From: Roseateles subflavus
GTDB lineage: Bacteria > Pseudomonadota > Gammaproteobacteria > Burkholderiales > Burkholderiaceae_C
Assembly: GCF_030285365.1 (NCBI RefSeq)
Contig: NZ_JASVDS010000002.1
Location: forward strand, 186,001 to 250,000
Reading direction: 5' to 3'
Length of the DNA stretch: 64,000 nt
Below the pieces are notes generated by a model. That model was not told where the DNA came from, made no database searches, and saw only the letters and a program-made list of their open reading frames with translations. Numbering within the stretch: the first letter of the stretch is position 1; each line of letters begins with the position of its first letter. The translations under genes and the position numbers were made by a program. Below are positions 8,506 to 17,406 of this stretch, in pieces.

Positions 8506-9732
8506 TCAGCGGGCCTCGCTCAGCGCCGCCGGCTGCGTCCGCACCGGTCTGGCGGGCTGGTCCCAGCCGAAGAAGGCCAGCACGCGGTCCTTCTGCGCGA
8601 GCGTGTCCTGCTCGCCCAGCGCCATCAGCGCCTGCGTGTAGGGGGCCTCGAAGAGCAGGTAGCTCGCCAGCGCCGCGCCCTGGCCCTGCCCCTGCTGCAC
8701 GCCCACGGCCCGCAGCAGCAGGCGGATGGGCTTGGGCAGGTCCTCCACATGCTTGGCGGCGAGGTCGTCCAGCCGCTGGCTGGGCGAGATCACCAGCGCG
8801 TCGATGGGCTGCAGCGGGCTGTACTTGCGGCTCTCCGGCGGCATCAGCGACAGCGTGCGGTTGATGCGCTGCATGCGCTCGATGTCCACGGCCAGCGCGT
8901 CCAGGAAGATGCTGGAGAGCGCATGGCCGGCGATCTGCGCGAGGCTGGGATAGCCCTGGTCGGGCGCCCTGCGGCCCTGCGGCTCGTTCATGCGGCCCGC
9001 GCCGATCACGAGCAGCCGCTTGGCGCCCAGGTGGATGGCGGGCGACAGCGGGGCGCTCTGGCGCATGGAGCCGTCGCCGTACCAGGCGCGGTCCGTCTCG
9101 CCGCCGAGCTGCTTGGCCGGAAAGATGAAGGGGATGGCCGCGCTGGCCAACAGGTGCTGGTGCTTGAGCTGCGTCGGCACGGCCAGGCGCTGCGAGCGCA
9201 CCCAGGGCTCGATGGGGCGGGCGCTCTGGTAGAAGGTGACATGCTCGCCGCTGCTGTAGCTGGAGGCCGTCACCGCGAGCGCGTGCAGGTGCCGGCGGCC
9301 GAGCACGGCGGGCAGGCGGTCCATGGGCACAAGCTCGTGCAGCAGCCCCTGCAGCGGGTTGTTGTTCAGCAGGGACTGCGGCCGCAGCCGCGCCATGGCC
9401 CAGCCGAAGGACATCATGGTGAGCCAGCGGGCCCCGCTGCCGGCCACGCCGAGGGAGTCGCTGCGGTAGACCTGCTCGGCGCGGAAGTGCTTCCAGACAT
9501 GCACGAGCCGCTCCACCGCGCCGTCGAACTGGTCGGCCCCGCAGGCCAGGGCCGTGCCGTTGATGGCGCCGGCCGAGGTGCCGACGATCACGCCGAAGGG
9601 ATTGCTGCGCGCGCTGGCCTCGCCCTGGGCTTCCCGGCGCAGGCGCACCAGGGTCTGCAGCACCCCGACCTGGTAGGCCGCGCGCGCGCCGCCGCCGCTG
9701 AGCACCAGGGCGGTCAGGGGGAAGTCGTGCAT
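8506..9732 (-). CDS. Patatin-like phospholipase
   Basis: 408-residue serine lipid acyl hydrolase. Seen: oxyanion loop SGGGARAAYQ (12-21), nucleophile elbow GTSAG with Ser53, and the dyad partner in WYGDGSMRQSAPLSPAI (D-G-S instead of the commoner D-G-A/G). A patatin domain fills the first 260 residues or so, followed by a helical C-terminal region with SIFLDALAVDIERMQRIN, seen in the bacterial RssA/NTE-like branch. No signal peptide or membrane helix, so probably cytoplasmic. Expected activity: hydrolysis of phospholipid or lysophospholipid acyl chains. The stop is at 8506, with a short run-out before the plus-strand membrane-protein gene. It is divergent from the exonuclease gene. Confidence 0.9.
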   Translation of the reverse strand: MHDFPLTALVLSGGGARAAYQVGVLQTLVRLRREAQGEASARSNPFGVIVGTSAGAINGTALACGADQFDGAVERLVHVWKHFRAEQVYRSDSLGVAGSGARWLTMMSFGWAMARLRPQSLLNNNPLQGLLHELVPMDRLPAVLGRRHLHALAVTASSYSSGEHVTFYQSARPIEPWVRSQRLAVPTQLKHQHLLASAAIPFIFPAKQLGGETDRAWYGDGSMRQSAPLSPAIHLGAKRLLVIGAGRMNEPQGRRAPDQGYPSLAQIAGHALSSIFLDALAVDIERMQRINRTLSLMPPESRKYSPLQPIDALVISPSQRLDDLAAKHVEDLPKPIRLLLRAVGVQQGQGQGAALASYLLFEAPYTQALMALGEQDTLAQKDRVLAFFGWDQPARPVRTQPAALSEAR

Positions 9733-9923
9733 GGTCTTGCGGGCCCGTGCGGGCCGTTGCCTGGGAAAGCCGATTGGACACCTGCCGCGCCTTGCTGCGA
9801 GCCCTGGCTTGCCCCAGGAGCGCGGCCCCCGGATCGGGTGACGTGCGGAGGGGGGCGAACCGGCCCGTTCGGCCTACACTGCCCCCGATTTCCCCCGTCT
9901 CGTTCTCGCCCAACGTCCGTCCC

Positions 9924-10421
9924 ATGCAGCTGCCCACCATGCTCGATGTGGAGGCCTCCGGCTTCGGCCGGGGCAGCTATCCCATCGAGATCGGCTTCGT
10001 CGCGGCGGATGGCGGCCTCTTCTGCACGCTGGTGCAGCCCGCGCCGGGCTGGGAGCACTGGGATCCCGCCGCCGAATCCCTGCACGGCATCAGCCGCGAG
10101 CTCCTGCAGCGCCACGGCCGACCGGTGGACTGGGTGGCCGCCGAGCTGAACCGGCGCCTGGCCGGCCAGACGGTCTACTGCGACGGCTGGGGCCATGACT
10201 ACCCGTGGATCGCCCGCCTGTTCGACGAGGCCGAGCGCAGCCCCGCCTTCCGGCTGGAGGATGTGCGTGTGCTGCTGGACGAGCGGCAGCTTGGCGGCTG
10301 GGACCGCAGCCTGCGCGCGCTGCGTGACGAACTGCGGCCCGAGCGGCATCGCGCCAGCAGCGACGCGCGCCTGCTCCAGCTGTGCGTGCAGCGCGTGCGC
10401 ACGGCGGCCCACGCGGGCTGA
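9924..10421 (+). CDS. DEDDh-type 3'-5' exonuclease domain protein
   Basis: 165-residue protein consisting of one RNase-T/DnaQ-like exonuclease fold. Exo I motif LDVEASGFG gives the D-x-E pair (residues 8-10). HGIS follows as the loop after Exo I. GWGHDYPW supplies an Exo II aspartate, and HRASSDARLL fits the Exo III H-x4-D signature (canonical HRALDDA). All four acidic/His residues of a DEDDh enzyme therefore appear present. Expected to remove nucleotides from single-stranded DNA or RNA 3' ends using two metal ions. The start ATG 9924 comes just before LPTMLDVE, as normal for such short proteins. Promoter shared with the divergent patatin gene, in 9733-9923. Confidence 0.78.
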   Translation: MQLPTMLDVEASGFGRGSYPIEIGFVAADGGLFCTLVQPAPGWEHWDPAAESLHGISRELLQRHGRPVDWVAAELNRRLAGQTVYCDGWGHDYPWIARLFDEAERSPAFRLEDVRVLLDERQLGGWDRSLRALRDELRPERHRASSDARLLQLCVQRVRTAAHAG

Positions 10422-10576
10422 GATCGGACCGAGCGCGGCGACAAGGCAGGCCGCGGCACGGGCGAAGGCGGCTTGCGCTGCATCAAGCGCTGCCGGTTTG
10501 CGCCGGCCGCGCACTTGGGCCGCTCGGACGACCGGGCTAAGCTGGAAGCCTGTCAGCCCTGCCACAGGAGTGTTCC

Positions 10577-11011
10577 ATGTTCCAGCGCATCCTTTTCCCG
10601 ACCGACGGCTCGCCCCTGGCGCTCAAGGCCTGCGGCGTGGCCGTCGACATGGCCCGCCGCTATGGCGCCTCGCTGCAGGTCGTCAGCGTGATCGACCCGG
10701 TGCCCTTCGTGGCGTTCCCCGAGGGCGGCGGCGAAGCCCTGGCCTACTACCTCGAGGCCGCCGAGCAGGCCGCCAACGAGGGCATCGCGCAGGCCCGCCA
10801 GCTGGCCGAGGCCGCGGGCGTGCCCTTCGAGGGGCTGATCCTGCGCGAGCACGGGCCGGCCGTCGCGGTCGTGGAGCAGGCCAAGGCCATCGGTGCCGAG
10901 CTGATCGTGATGGGATCGCACGGCCGCCGCGGCCTGGACGCCGTCATCCTGGGCAGCGTCGCGCAGAAGGTGCTGACGCTCTCGCCGGTCGCCGTCATGA
11001 TCGTGAAGTGA
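10577..11011 (+). CDS. Universal stress protein, UspA family
   Basis: 144 residues, one Usp domain. Seen: FPTDGSPLALKA at the N-terminus (nucleotide-binding aspartate) and the ATP-binding signature GSHGRRGLDAVILGSVAQKV, which matches the G-x2-G-x9-G-S rule, followed by SPVAVMIVK. It is therefore expected to be an ATP-binding, cytoplasmic Usp. ACAGGAGTGTTCC just upstream gives a ribosome-binding site before ATG 10577. Monocistronic: a strong hairpin follows the stop. The gap upstream (10422-10576) holds its promoter; I see no clear box. Confidence 0.93.
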   Translation: MFQRILFPTDGSPLALKACGVAVDMARRYGASLQVVSVIDPVPFVAFPEGGGEALAYYLEAAEQAANEGIAQARQLAEAAGVPFEGLILREHGPAVAVVEQAKAIGAELIVMGSHGRRGLDAVILGSVAQKVLTLSPVAVMIVK

Positions 11012-11024
11012 GGCCGCAAGAAAA

Positions 11025-11053
11025 AAGGGCCGGTGGCAGTGCCACCGGCCCTT
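11025..11053. terminator. Bidirectional rho-independent terminator
   Basis: A 14-base perfect inverted repeat (AAGGGCCGGTGGCA and its complement around a single g) lies between the convergent stops of the Usp gene (11011) and the outer-membrane barrel gene (11076). The arms begin with an A-run on the left and end in CTTCTT on the right, so it can end transcription from both sides, best for the minus-strand gene. Confidence 0.85.
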
Positions 11054-11075
11054 CTTGCTGCAGGAGCCGGGTCGA

Positions 11076-11588
11076 TCAGAAGGCGAACTTCACGCCGACG
11101 GACAGGACCTGGATTTCCTTCATGGGCTTCTGGAATTCCACGCGCAGGGACACGTCCTTCGAGAAGGCGTAGCTGGCGCCGATGCCCCACAGCGCCTTGG
11201 TCTTGTTGCCGCTGCCGCTGTCGCTGTTGTGGCCGTCCGAGATGCTGACTTCACCGCGCACGCTGTTGAGGCCCAGACGGCCGTACAGGCTCAGCTCATT
11301 GGTGACCGGAGCGCTGAACACGCCCGAGAACTGCAGGGCGTACAGGTCGACCTTGCCCGTCAGGCCGTCTTCCTTGACGGTCTCGTTGAGCAGCGAGCGA
11401 TAGCCGGCTTCCAGCGACACGGTGTCGTTGAGCTTGTAGCCACCGAACACGGCAAAGCCGGTCTTGGTGACGGACGCGCCGCCGTCGCTGAACTTGTTGC
11501 GACCGAGGTCGCCACCAGCGTAGTAGTCGCCAGCGAAGGCGGGAGCGGCGAATGCGGCGGCCATGGCCAGGGCCATCAGTTTCTTCAT
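11076..11588 (-). CDS. Small outer-membrane beta-barrel protein
   Basis: 170 residues. Signal peptide MKKLMALAMAAAFAAPAFA, cleavage expected before GDYYAGGDLG. The mature part is a run of amphipathic strands (FAVFGGYKLNDTVSLEAGY, LYALQFSGVFSAP, LSLYGRLGLNSV) and ends VLSVGVKFAF with a terminal Phe, the usual signal for BAM-dependent outer-membrane insertion. This is an eight-strand OmpA/OmpW-type barrel; no periplasmic OmpA domain is present. The in-frame extension to 11750 was rejected, because ATG 11588 has GAGGGAAT placed correctly before it and begins a perfect signal peptide. A TAGAAT box on the minus strand (11703-11698) may be its -10. Confidence 0.85.
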   Translation of the reverse strand: MKKLMALAMAAAFAAPAFAGDYYAGGDLGRNKFSDGGASVTKTGFAVFGGYKLNDTVSLEAGYRSLLNETVKEDGLTGKVDLYALQFSGVFSAPVTNELSLYGRLGLNSVRGEVSISDGHNSDSGSGNKTKALWGIGASYAFSKDVSLRVEFQKPMKEIQVLSVGVKFAF

Positions 11589-11697
11589 GACTATTCCCTC
11601 AAAGGATTGAATGCTTGTGACGCAGCGAAGCATGGCCCGCTGCCCTCGCGGCCCGTTCTGGGGCGCCGGGCGTCGAGGCCCGTTGCGAAGCGCTCGC

Positions 11698-11703
11698 ATT
11701 CTA
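11698..11703 (-). promoter_or_regulatory. Possible -10 box of the outer-membrane barrel gene
   Basis: The minus-strand hexamer TAGAAT lies 110 bases before the start codon. The same hexamer occurs upstream of the UvrA paralogue (37000) and of the first S9 peptidase (44435). No convincing -35 element could be placed at 17 bases, so confidence is low. Confidence 0.25.
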
Positions 11704-11765
11704 GACATGCGGCAGCCGCCCCTGCCTGAAGTCATTGGGGCCGGTGCCACACTCTTTCGGGGGAT

Positions 11766-13061
11766 TCAGGCGGAGGACGGCAGCACAGGCCACGCGCCGC
11801 TGACGCGTTCACCGTCGAAGACCAGCAGCTCCCCAAACTGCAGCAGCAGCGCCTCGCTCTGCCGCGGCCGCCAGAACACGAGCTCGTCGGCCTGCAGTTC
11901 GACGGACTCGCTGGCCACCATCACCTGCTGGTTGGAGCTGGGGCCGTACAGCCCGCTGGGCTGCAGGCCGGGCGGCGACGCCGGATCGGCCAGCCAGTGC
12001 CCGCCGTGGATGGCGTAGCCCCGCGCCTGGTTGCGGTCCCAGGCCTGCGCGGCCCGGCTGAGCCAGGTGGCGCCCTCGGGCAGGCGGAAGCGGGGCCAGG
12101 TCTTGAGCACCGGCGTGGCGATGAAGGCGGCCGGCTGCAGATCGGCCAGCAGGGGTTTGTCGAAGTCCGAGGGCAGCAGGGCGGCGGAGCCCACGGAGAC
12201 CTCGTTGGGGACGCCCCGGCCGTCGTGCAGGCGGAAGGTGGGGGAGCCGGCCGTGTTGAGGGTCAGGTCTTGCCGGCGCTGCGGGCCGAGCACCTCGTTC
12301 GCCAGGGCCCAGGCACGCTCGTACCGGGCCTGGGCCGTCGCCCACGCCGTGCTGCGCATGCCCGCCACGTCCGGCAGAGCGGCGACGTGGGCGTCATAGC
12401 CCATGAAGCCGCGCCACAGCAGCCCGGGCAAGCCCTTGAACGTGGCCAGTGCGCGGGCCAGGGACGCCTCGTCCTCGAAGCCGCCGCGGTGCAGGCCGAC
12501 GTCGATCTCCAGATTGACGCGCAAGACCTGGCCCCGCGCCTGGGCGAGCTGGCGGTACTGGGCCAGCCGGGCCTCGGTGTCGATGAGCCACTCGATGGCC
12601 GCGATGCGCTCCGGTGGCAGCTGCTCGATCAGCTGCGCCGCAGCGGCCACCGGGAAAGGCTTGCCCAGCAGGACCTGCGCGTCCGGCCGCGCCTGCAGCA
12701 GCGCGGCCGTCTGCGCGGCGTTGAAGGCCATCACCCGGCGGCTGCCCCAGGCGGTGGCGACCTCGTCCATCAGGGGCAGGCAGGGCAGGGACTTGAGCAC
12801 CGCGCGCAGCGCCATGCCCGTCGACGCCTGGTGGGCCTGGATGCGGGCCAGGTTGGCGCGCAGGCGGGGCAGGTCGATCACCAGCCGGGCCTGCGCCACG
12901 CCGGCGTCCTGCAGTGCACGGGCGAGGCGCTGGAAGTAGGCGTCGTGCGCGCCGCCGCGGTCCGCGGGGCGGGCCAGCCAGGCGCCTCCGGCGGCCATCA
13001 GGCCCGCGGCGCCGAGCCAGTGGCGGCGGCGCCAGCGCCGGGCTTGCTTCAGCTCATCCAC
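11766..13061 (-). CDS. Exported alanine racemase/D-threonine aldolase-fold PLP enzyme (DSD1-like)
   Basis: 431 residues. The N-terminus MDELKQARRWRRRHWLGAAGLMAAGG is basic then hydrophobic, like a Tat or anchor sequence, unusual for this normally cytoplasmic fold. The catalytic part begins RLVIDLPRLRANLARI, with K90 in LRAVLKSL as the likely PLP lysine. VNLEIDVGLHRGGF and LNTAGSPTF follow as in D-threonine aldolases and D-serine dehydratases. The C-terminal domain with HGGHWLADP and SSNQQVM fits the metal-binding D-ser_dehydrat region. I chose GTG 13061, because GGGAGG lies 5 bases before it; it overlaps the stop of the upstream gene by 8 bases. Last gene of the TonB-receptor operon. It contains an exact copy of the 13-mer at 12260-12272, read as Q-D-L-T on the coding strand. 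Substrate unknown. Confidence 0.78.
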   Translation of the reverse strand: MDELKQARRWRRRHWLGAAGLMAAGGAWLARPADRGGAHDAYFQRLARALQDAGVAQARLVIDLPRLRANLARIQAHQASTGMALRAVLKSLPCLPLMDEVATAWGSRRVMAFNAAQTAALLQARPDAQVLLGKPFPVAAAAQLIEQLPPERIAAIEWLIDTEARLAQYRQLAQARGQVLRVNLEIDVGLHRGGFEDEASLARALATFKGLPGLLWRGFMGYDAHVAALPDVAGMRSTAWATAQARYERAWALANEVLGPQRRQDLTLNTAGSPTFRLHDGRGVPNEVSVGSAALLPSDFDKPLLADLQPAAFIATPVLKTWPRFRLPEGATWLSRAAQAWDRNQARGYAIHGGHWLADPASPPGLQPSGLYGPSSNQQVMVASESVELQADELVFWRPRQSEALLLQFGELLVFDGERVSGAWPVLPSSA

Positions 13062-14538
13062 GAGCACCTCCCGTGAAAACTTGCTGCAGGTGGGCGTTGA
13101 GCAGCCGCCCTTGCGGATCGAGCTGCTCGCGCAGCTGCTGGAAGTCCTTGAAACGCGGGTACAGGGCGGTGAGCTCGCGGGCCGTGAGGGTGTGCAGCTT
13201 GCCCCAGTGCGGCCGGCCGCCATGGCGCTGGAAGATCGGCCCGATCTCGCCGAGCAGGTAGTCATGGGCCTCGCCGGCCTTGGCGTGCACGGCCACGGAG
13301 CAGCTGTCGCGCTCGAAGAAGGGGCTGAGCCAGGCGTGGTCCGCGCGCACCCAGCGGAACTCGAGCGGGAAGAAGACCTCGTTGCGCTTCTCCAGCTGGG
13401 CGACGACCGCGCGCAGGCAGGGCAGGCCCTGCTCGCGGGGCAGGTGGTACTCCGTCTCGTTGAAGCGCGTGGGCCGCGCGGTGGACAGCAGCTTGTGCGA
13501 CCAGTCCTGCGCCAGCTCCGTCTGCGCCGGGTCGATGAGCTTGGCGGCCGCCCAGCGCCGCATCTGCGGCCAGCGGCCGAGCCAGTCCCGCAGCTTCTGC
13601 AGATCGGCCAGCACGTCCTCGTCCGCGCTGTGCGGGCGTTCGGGCGGGCCCTCGGGGACCTCGATGTGCGTGATGCCGGCGGCATAGCCGGTGAAGGGCA
13701 GCACGTAGAGCTCGAAGTGGCGATGCTCGCGAGCCAGGGCCGGCGCCCGCTCCAGCAGCGCCTCGGTGCGCTCCAGCCAGACCTTGCGGCGAAGCATGTA
13801 GCGGGGGCGCACGCGCAGGGTGTACTCGGTGATGATGCCCAGCGCGCCCAGCGACACGCGGGCCGCGTCGAACAGCTCGGCGTTCTGCAGGCGGCTGATG
13901 ACCTTGACCTCGCCCTGCGGCGTGAGCAGGCGCAGGGCCTGGATCTCCGCATGCAGCGCGGGCAGGGTGAGGCCCGTGCCGTGCGTCCCGGTGGAGAGCG
14001 CGCCCGCCAGGGTCTGCACGTCGATGTCCGGCTGGTTGTGCAGGGCCAGGCCTTGCGCGTCGAGCTCGCGCGCCAGGGCGCCCAGGCGCGTGCCGGCCTT
14101 CACCCGCACGGTCATCGCGGCCTTGTCCACCTCGACGATGCCGCTCAGGCGGTCGAGGGAGATCAGCGTGCCGGGCGTCGGCACCAGGGCCGTGAAGCTG
14201 TGGCCGGCCCCCACGCAACGCAGCGGGCCCTTCAGCGCGGGCAGGCTGGCGGCGAGCTGCTCCTCGGAGGTCGGGAGCAGCCAGGCGGCCTCGCAGCGCT
14301 GCAGGCCGGACCAGTTCTGCCAGGCGCGTGGCGGCTGGGCAGCCAGCGGCGGCACGGCGGGCGCGGGCGCTGCCGCCTGCGGGCTGGCCGGGGCCGCCGG
14401 CGGGCGGGGCCGAGGGGCGGCGACTCCGCTGGCAGCCGCCTGGGCGGCGGAGGCGGCGCCGGGCTGCGCCAGGGCGGGCAGGGCAAGGCTGCTGCCCAGG
14501 GCAGCGGCGGTCTTGAGGCAATTGCGGCGTGATGTCAT
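13054..14538 (-). CDS. Tat-exported D-arabinono-1,4-lactone oxidase-like flavoprotein
   Basis: 494 residues. Twin-arginine signal MTSRRNCLKTAAALGSSLALP, then a Pro/Ala-rich linker to about residue 75. FAD_binding_4 domain: SEEQLAASL, VGAGHSFTALVPT, TVRVKAGTRLGAL, and LAGALSTGTHGTG. The C-terminal ALO-type domain includes FPLEFRWVRAD and ends with GRPHWGKLHTL, the HxHWGK-type signature of sugar-lactone oxidases. Oxidises an aldonolactone or polyol, giving electrons either to O2 or, as suggested here, to the c-type cytochrome encoded immediately upstream (4-base ATGA overlap). The in-frame extension upstream (to 14736) lacks protein character and would bury the Tat signal. Periplasmic location is expected. 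Confidence 0.85.
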   Translation of the reverse strand: MTSRRNCLKTAAALGSSLALPALAQPGAASAAQAAASGVAAPRPRPPAAPASPQAAAPAPAVPPLAAQPPRAWQNWSGLQRCEAAWLLPTSEEQLAASLPALKGPLRCVGAGHSFTALVPTPGTLISLDRLSGIVEVDKAAMTVRVKAGTRLGALARELDAQGLALHNQPDIDVQTLAGALSTGTHGTGLTLPALHAEIQALRLLTPQGEVKVISRLQNAELFDAARVSLGALGIITEYTLRVRPRYMLRRKVWLERTEALLERAPALAREHRHFELYVLPFTGYAAGITHIEVPEGPPERPHSADEDVLADLQKLRDWLGRWPQMRRWAAAKLIDPAQTELAQDWSHKLLSTARPTRFNETEYHLPREQGLPCLRAVVAQLEKRNEVFFPLEFRWVRADHAWLSPFFERDSCSVAVHAKAGEAHDYLLGEIGPIFQRHGGRPHWGKLHTLTARELTALYPRFKDFQQLREQLDPQGRLLNAHLQQVFTGGARG

Positions 14539-14921
14539 GGCGTGGGGCCACTCATGAAACGGGTCAGGGAGTCGTAGTCCTGCGGGCTGCAGTCGGCGCA
14601 CAGGCCGCCGGCGGGCATGCCGCCCTTGCCGTTCTGGACGCTTTGTACCAGGGCCGGCAGGCCCCGTGCGAGGCGCGCTTCCCAGCTGGGCGCGTGGTGG
14701 CTCAGCGGGGCGCCGCTGTCCGCCCGCGCGTGGCACAGCACGCAGGCCTGTTCGTAGCGCTGGGCCAGGCGGGCGTCGGCCGGGCGGGCGCGCTCGGCCC
14801 GCGCGACCTCGGCCGGCCCGGGCGCCGCGGGCGCGCGCTCGCGCAGGCCGAGCAGCACGAGCAGCACCGTGGCCGCCACCACGCCCAGCGCCGACAGCAC
14901 CGAGGGCCAGGTCTTGCCCAT
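14535..14921 (-). CDS. Membrane-anchored class I cytochrome c (c5-like)
   Basis: 128 residues. An N-terminal hydrophobic anchor (7-26) is followed by an Ala/Pro spacer and one haem-binding motif, C60-V-L-C63-H64. M102 in GKGGMPAGG is the likely sixth haem ligand, and C108/C111 (CADC) form the disulfide pair typical of cytochrome c5. Likely accepts electrons in the periplasm from the neighbouring lactone-oxidase-like flavoprotein. The start ATG overlaps the TonB-receptor stop (TGATG at 14923-14919) and its stop overlaps the oxidase start, so all are translated as a coupled unit. It was readable only inside a longer out-of-context frame; ATG 14921 is the sensible start. Confidence 0.85.
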   Translation of the reverse strand: MGKTWPSVLSALGVVAATVLLVLLGLRERAPAAPGPAEVARAERARPADARLAQRYEQACVLCHARADSGAPLSHHAPSWEARLARGLPALVQSVQNGKGGMPAGGLCADCSPQDYDSLTRFMSGPTP

Positions 14922-17374
14922 CAGTAGCTCACCCGCGCCTCGAAGGCGATGCTGCGGGGCTTGGCGAGCGTGGCGTAGGCGGCGCCGAGCGGGGTGGCCT
15001 CGTACCAGACGCGCTGCACCTCGCGCTTGTCCAGCAGATTGCGTCCCACCAGCGCGAGACCCCAGCGGCCATCGGACGCCTCCCAGGCCACGCGGCCATC
15101 CAGGCGCTGCCGGCTGCCGCCCACGCGCCAGCCCTGGCCCTGGAAGCACAGGCCCTGCACATAGGATTCCTCGCTGCAGCGCGTGGCGCTCTGGTGGCTC
15201 CACTGCAGGCGCAGGCTGGCCAGGCCGCCCGCGGTGTTCCAGCCGTACTCGACACCCCCGCTGGCCTGCACCTTGGGTGCCCCGGCGGGCTGGCCGTCGA
15301 GCGCATGGCCCTGGCTGCTCGTGCCGCGGCGGTAGGTCTGGTCCAGCCACTGCACATTGGCGAACACCTGCCAGTGGCGATCCGGCTGCCAGCGCAGGTC
15401 GACGTCCGCGCCCTTGGCCTGCTGGTCGCTGATCGTGACCTGGTAGGCCGGGATGCCGCCGCCGGCGTTGGGCACGAGCTGCAGCGTCTGGAGGTTGTCG
15501 AAGCGGTACTGGAAGAGCGAGGCTGCATAGCTCAGGCCCACATCGGCCCACCGTCCCTTGGCGCCCACCTCGAGGTTGCGCACGTGCTCGGGTTCGTAGA
15601 GCGAGTTGACCTGCAGGCTGTTGAAGCCGCCCGCCTGGTAGCCCTTGCTCCACGAGCCGTAGACCATCAGGTCGGGGCTCACGCGGTGATCCAGCACCAG
15701 GCGCGGGCTGGCGTCATGCCAGCGCTGGCGGCGCTCGACGGGCGCCGCCGTCGCGCCGCTCGTGGCGATCAGCACATTGCCCGCCATGGCGCCCTGCAGC
15801 TGCGCGGCCTCGTCGGCCGTCAGCGCCCCGGCGGCCACCAGCCCCGGGAAGAAGCCGGCGCCGTCCAGCGCGCTCAGCTGCGCGTCGAGGCCCGGCGCGC
15901 TGCGCAGCGGGTTGGACCAGCTGAAGGTCTTGCGGTCCTGCGTGAGCCGCAGGCCGGTGGTGAGGCGCGTGGCGGGGGAGAGCGTCCAGATCAGGTCGCC
16001 GTAGACCGCCATGGCGCTGAAGGTGCCGCGGTTGTCCATCTGCTCATGCCAGGACTGGCCACGCAGGTCCATGCCGGGGATGCCGACGGCATCGATCAGG
16101 CCGTTGACCGTGCTGAACAGCGGCATCCCCAGCACGTTGCCGGAGAGGGTGTCGAGCGCGGTGGTGGTGCTGTCGGCGTCCGCGCCCTGGCGGGCCTGCT
16201 CGCGGTAGAAGCTCACGCCGCCCATCCAGTCCACGAGCGCGTTCTTGCCGCTCAGGCGGAACTCCTGCTGCCAGCTCGTGTTGCCCTCGCGGTTGGTGGT
16301 GGCCAGGAAGAGGGCGGGGTTGGCCGTGCCGTCGTTGTCCTGCCGGTTGCGGCTGTTGAAGTGGCGCCAGGCGGTGGTCGACTGCAGCTCCGCGCCCTGC
16401 AGCCAACCCGCGAGCGGCCAGCTGAGGCGCAGCGTCGCGCCCTGGTAGTCGCGGGACTCGCCCTGGTCGGCGACGTCGTTGCGCCAGGCGGTGCTCAGGG
16501 GATTGGCGTAGGCGGCCGGGTTGGCGGGGAAGGGCGGCGTGCCGGTCTGCAGCGGCACCACGCCGATGGCGGGGCGGGCGTTCTGGTGCAGCGTCTCCTG
16601 CTCCAGGCTCAGCACCGCGCGGGCGGCCTCGCCCTGCCACAGCAGGCTGGCGCGCAGGCCCCAGCTGTGGTCGCCGCCGAAGCGCTCGCCCGTGCCGGCG
16701 TCCCGCGTGAAGCCGTCGCTGCGCTGGCTCACCAGCGTGGCGCGCAGCGCGAGGTCGGCATGGATCGGCTCGTTCACCAGCAGCTGCACGTCACGCTGCC
16801 CGCGCTCGCCCAGGCGGACCAGCGCGCTGCCCTTGCGCTCGAACTCGGGCTCGTTCGTCACGATGCTGATGGCACCGCCTGCGCTGTTGCGGCCGAACAG
16901 CGTGCCCTGCGGCCCCTTGAGCACCTCGATGCGCTTCACGTCGTTGAAGTTCAGCAGCGCGCCCCCCGTCTTGCCGGCATAGACGCCGTCCACATACAGA
17001 CCCACGGGCGAATCGGTGCCGATGCCGAAGTCCAGCGTACCGACCCCGCGCAGGCTGATGCTGGGCTGCGTCGCCTGCGTCGTGTCCATGGCAAGACCTG
17101 GCACCGTGGCCGCGATGTCGCCCAGATTGGCCGCGCCGCTCTTCTTCAGCTGGTCCGGCCCCAGCACCTGGATGGGGATGGGCACGTTCTGCAGCTGCTG
17201 CACCCGGCCCTGGCCGGAGACAACGACGGCATCGAGCTTGGCCTTCTCCGCCGACGTGCCGGCCTCCGCCGCCTGCGCGTGGGCGGCGCCCGCGGCCAGC
17301 GCGCCGATGGCCAGGCACAGGGCGTGGGGAACAAGACGCGGGTGTCGCGCCGGACATTGCTGGTTCGAGGACAT
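14921..17374 (-). CDS. TonB-dependent outer-membrane receptor
   Basis: 817 residues. Signal peptide to about residue 33 (AAGAAHA). TonB-box-like LDAVVVSGQGR region near 47-57, then a plug domain with VPIPIQVLGPDQL, SISLRGVGT, GLYVDGVY and RIEVLKGPQGTLFGRNSAGGAISIVT. The beta-barrel to the C-terminus carries KGYQAGGFN and ends FEARVSY with an aromatic last residue. The plug sequence is close to the catecholate/carbohydrate CirA-like branch, common in Sphingomonas- and Caulobacter-type sugar or aromatic uptake receptors. It leads an operon of periplasmic cytochrome, Tat flavoprotein and PLP-fold enzyme, so it probably imports the substrate these enzymes act on (inference). Its promoter region contains a palindrome likely bound by the divergent TetR. 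Confidence 0.92.
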   Translation of the reverse strand: MSSNQQCPARHPRLVPHALCLAIGALAAGAAHAQAAEAGTSAEKAKLDAVVVSGQGRVQQLQNVPIPIQVLGPDQLKKSGAANLGDIAATVPGLAMDTTQATQPSISLRGVGTLDFGIGTDSPVGLYVDGVYAGKTGGALLNFNDVKRIEVLKGPQGTLFGRNSAGGAISIVTNEPEFERKGSALVRLGERGQRDVQLLVNEPIHADLALRATLVSQRSDGFTRDAGTGERFGGDHSWGLRASLLWQGEAARAVLSLEQETLHQNARPAIGVVPLQTGTPPFPANPAAYANPLSTAWRNDVADQGESRDYQGATLRLSWPLAGWLQGAELQSTTAWRHFNSRNRQDNDGTANPALFLATTNREGNTSWQQEFRLSGKNALVDWMGGVSFYREQARQGADADSTTTALDTLSGNVLGMPLFSTVNGLIDAVGIPGMDLRGQSWHEQMDNRGTFSAMAVYGDLIWTLSPATRLTTGLRLTQDRKTFSWSNPLRSAPGLDAQLSALDGAGFFPGLVAAGALTADEAAQLQGAMAGNVLIATSGATAAPVERRQRWHDASPRLVLDHRVSPDLMVYGSWSKGYQAGGFNSLQVNSLYEPEHVRNLEVGAKGRWADVGLSYAASLFQYRFDNLQTLQLVPNAGGGIPAYQVTISDQQAKGADVDLRWQPDRHWQVFANVQWLDQTYRRGTSSQGHALDGQPAGAPKVQASGGVEYGWNTAGGLASLRLQWSHQSATRCSEESYVQGLCFQGQGWRVGGSRQRLDGRVAWEASDGRWGLALVGRNLLDKREVQRVWYEATPLGAAYATLAKPRSIAFEARVSY

Positions 17375-17406
17375 GGGCAGTCTCCTGGTGGCCGGGATGG
17401 CTCTTG

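Noticed and set aside
12092-17105. Further ggccaggtcttg-like matches (12092, 14905; reversed at 12521, 17091) and 47332
   Set aside because: They differ from the 13-mer at the T, and the 12092 and 14905 matches follow from K-T-W-P codons in minus-strand genes, so chance or coding can explain them.
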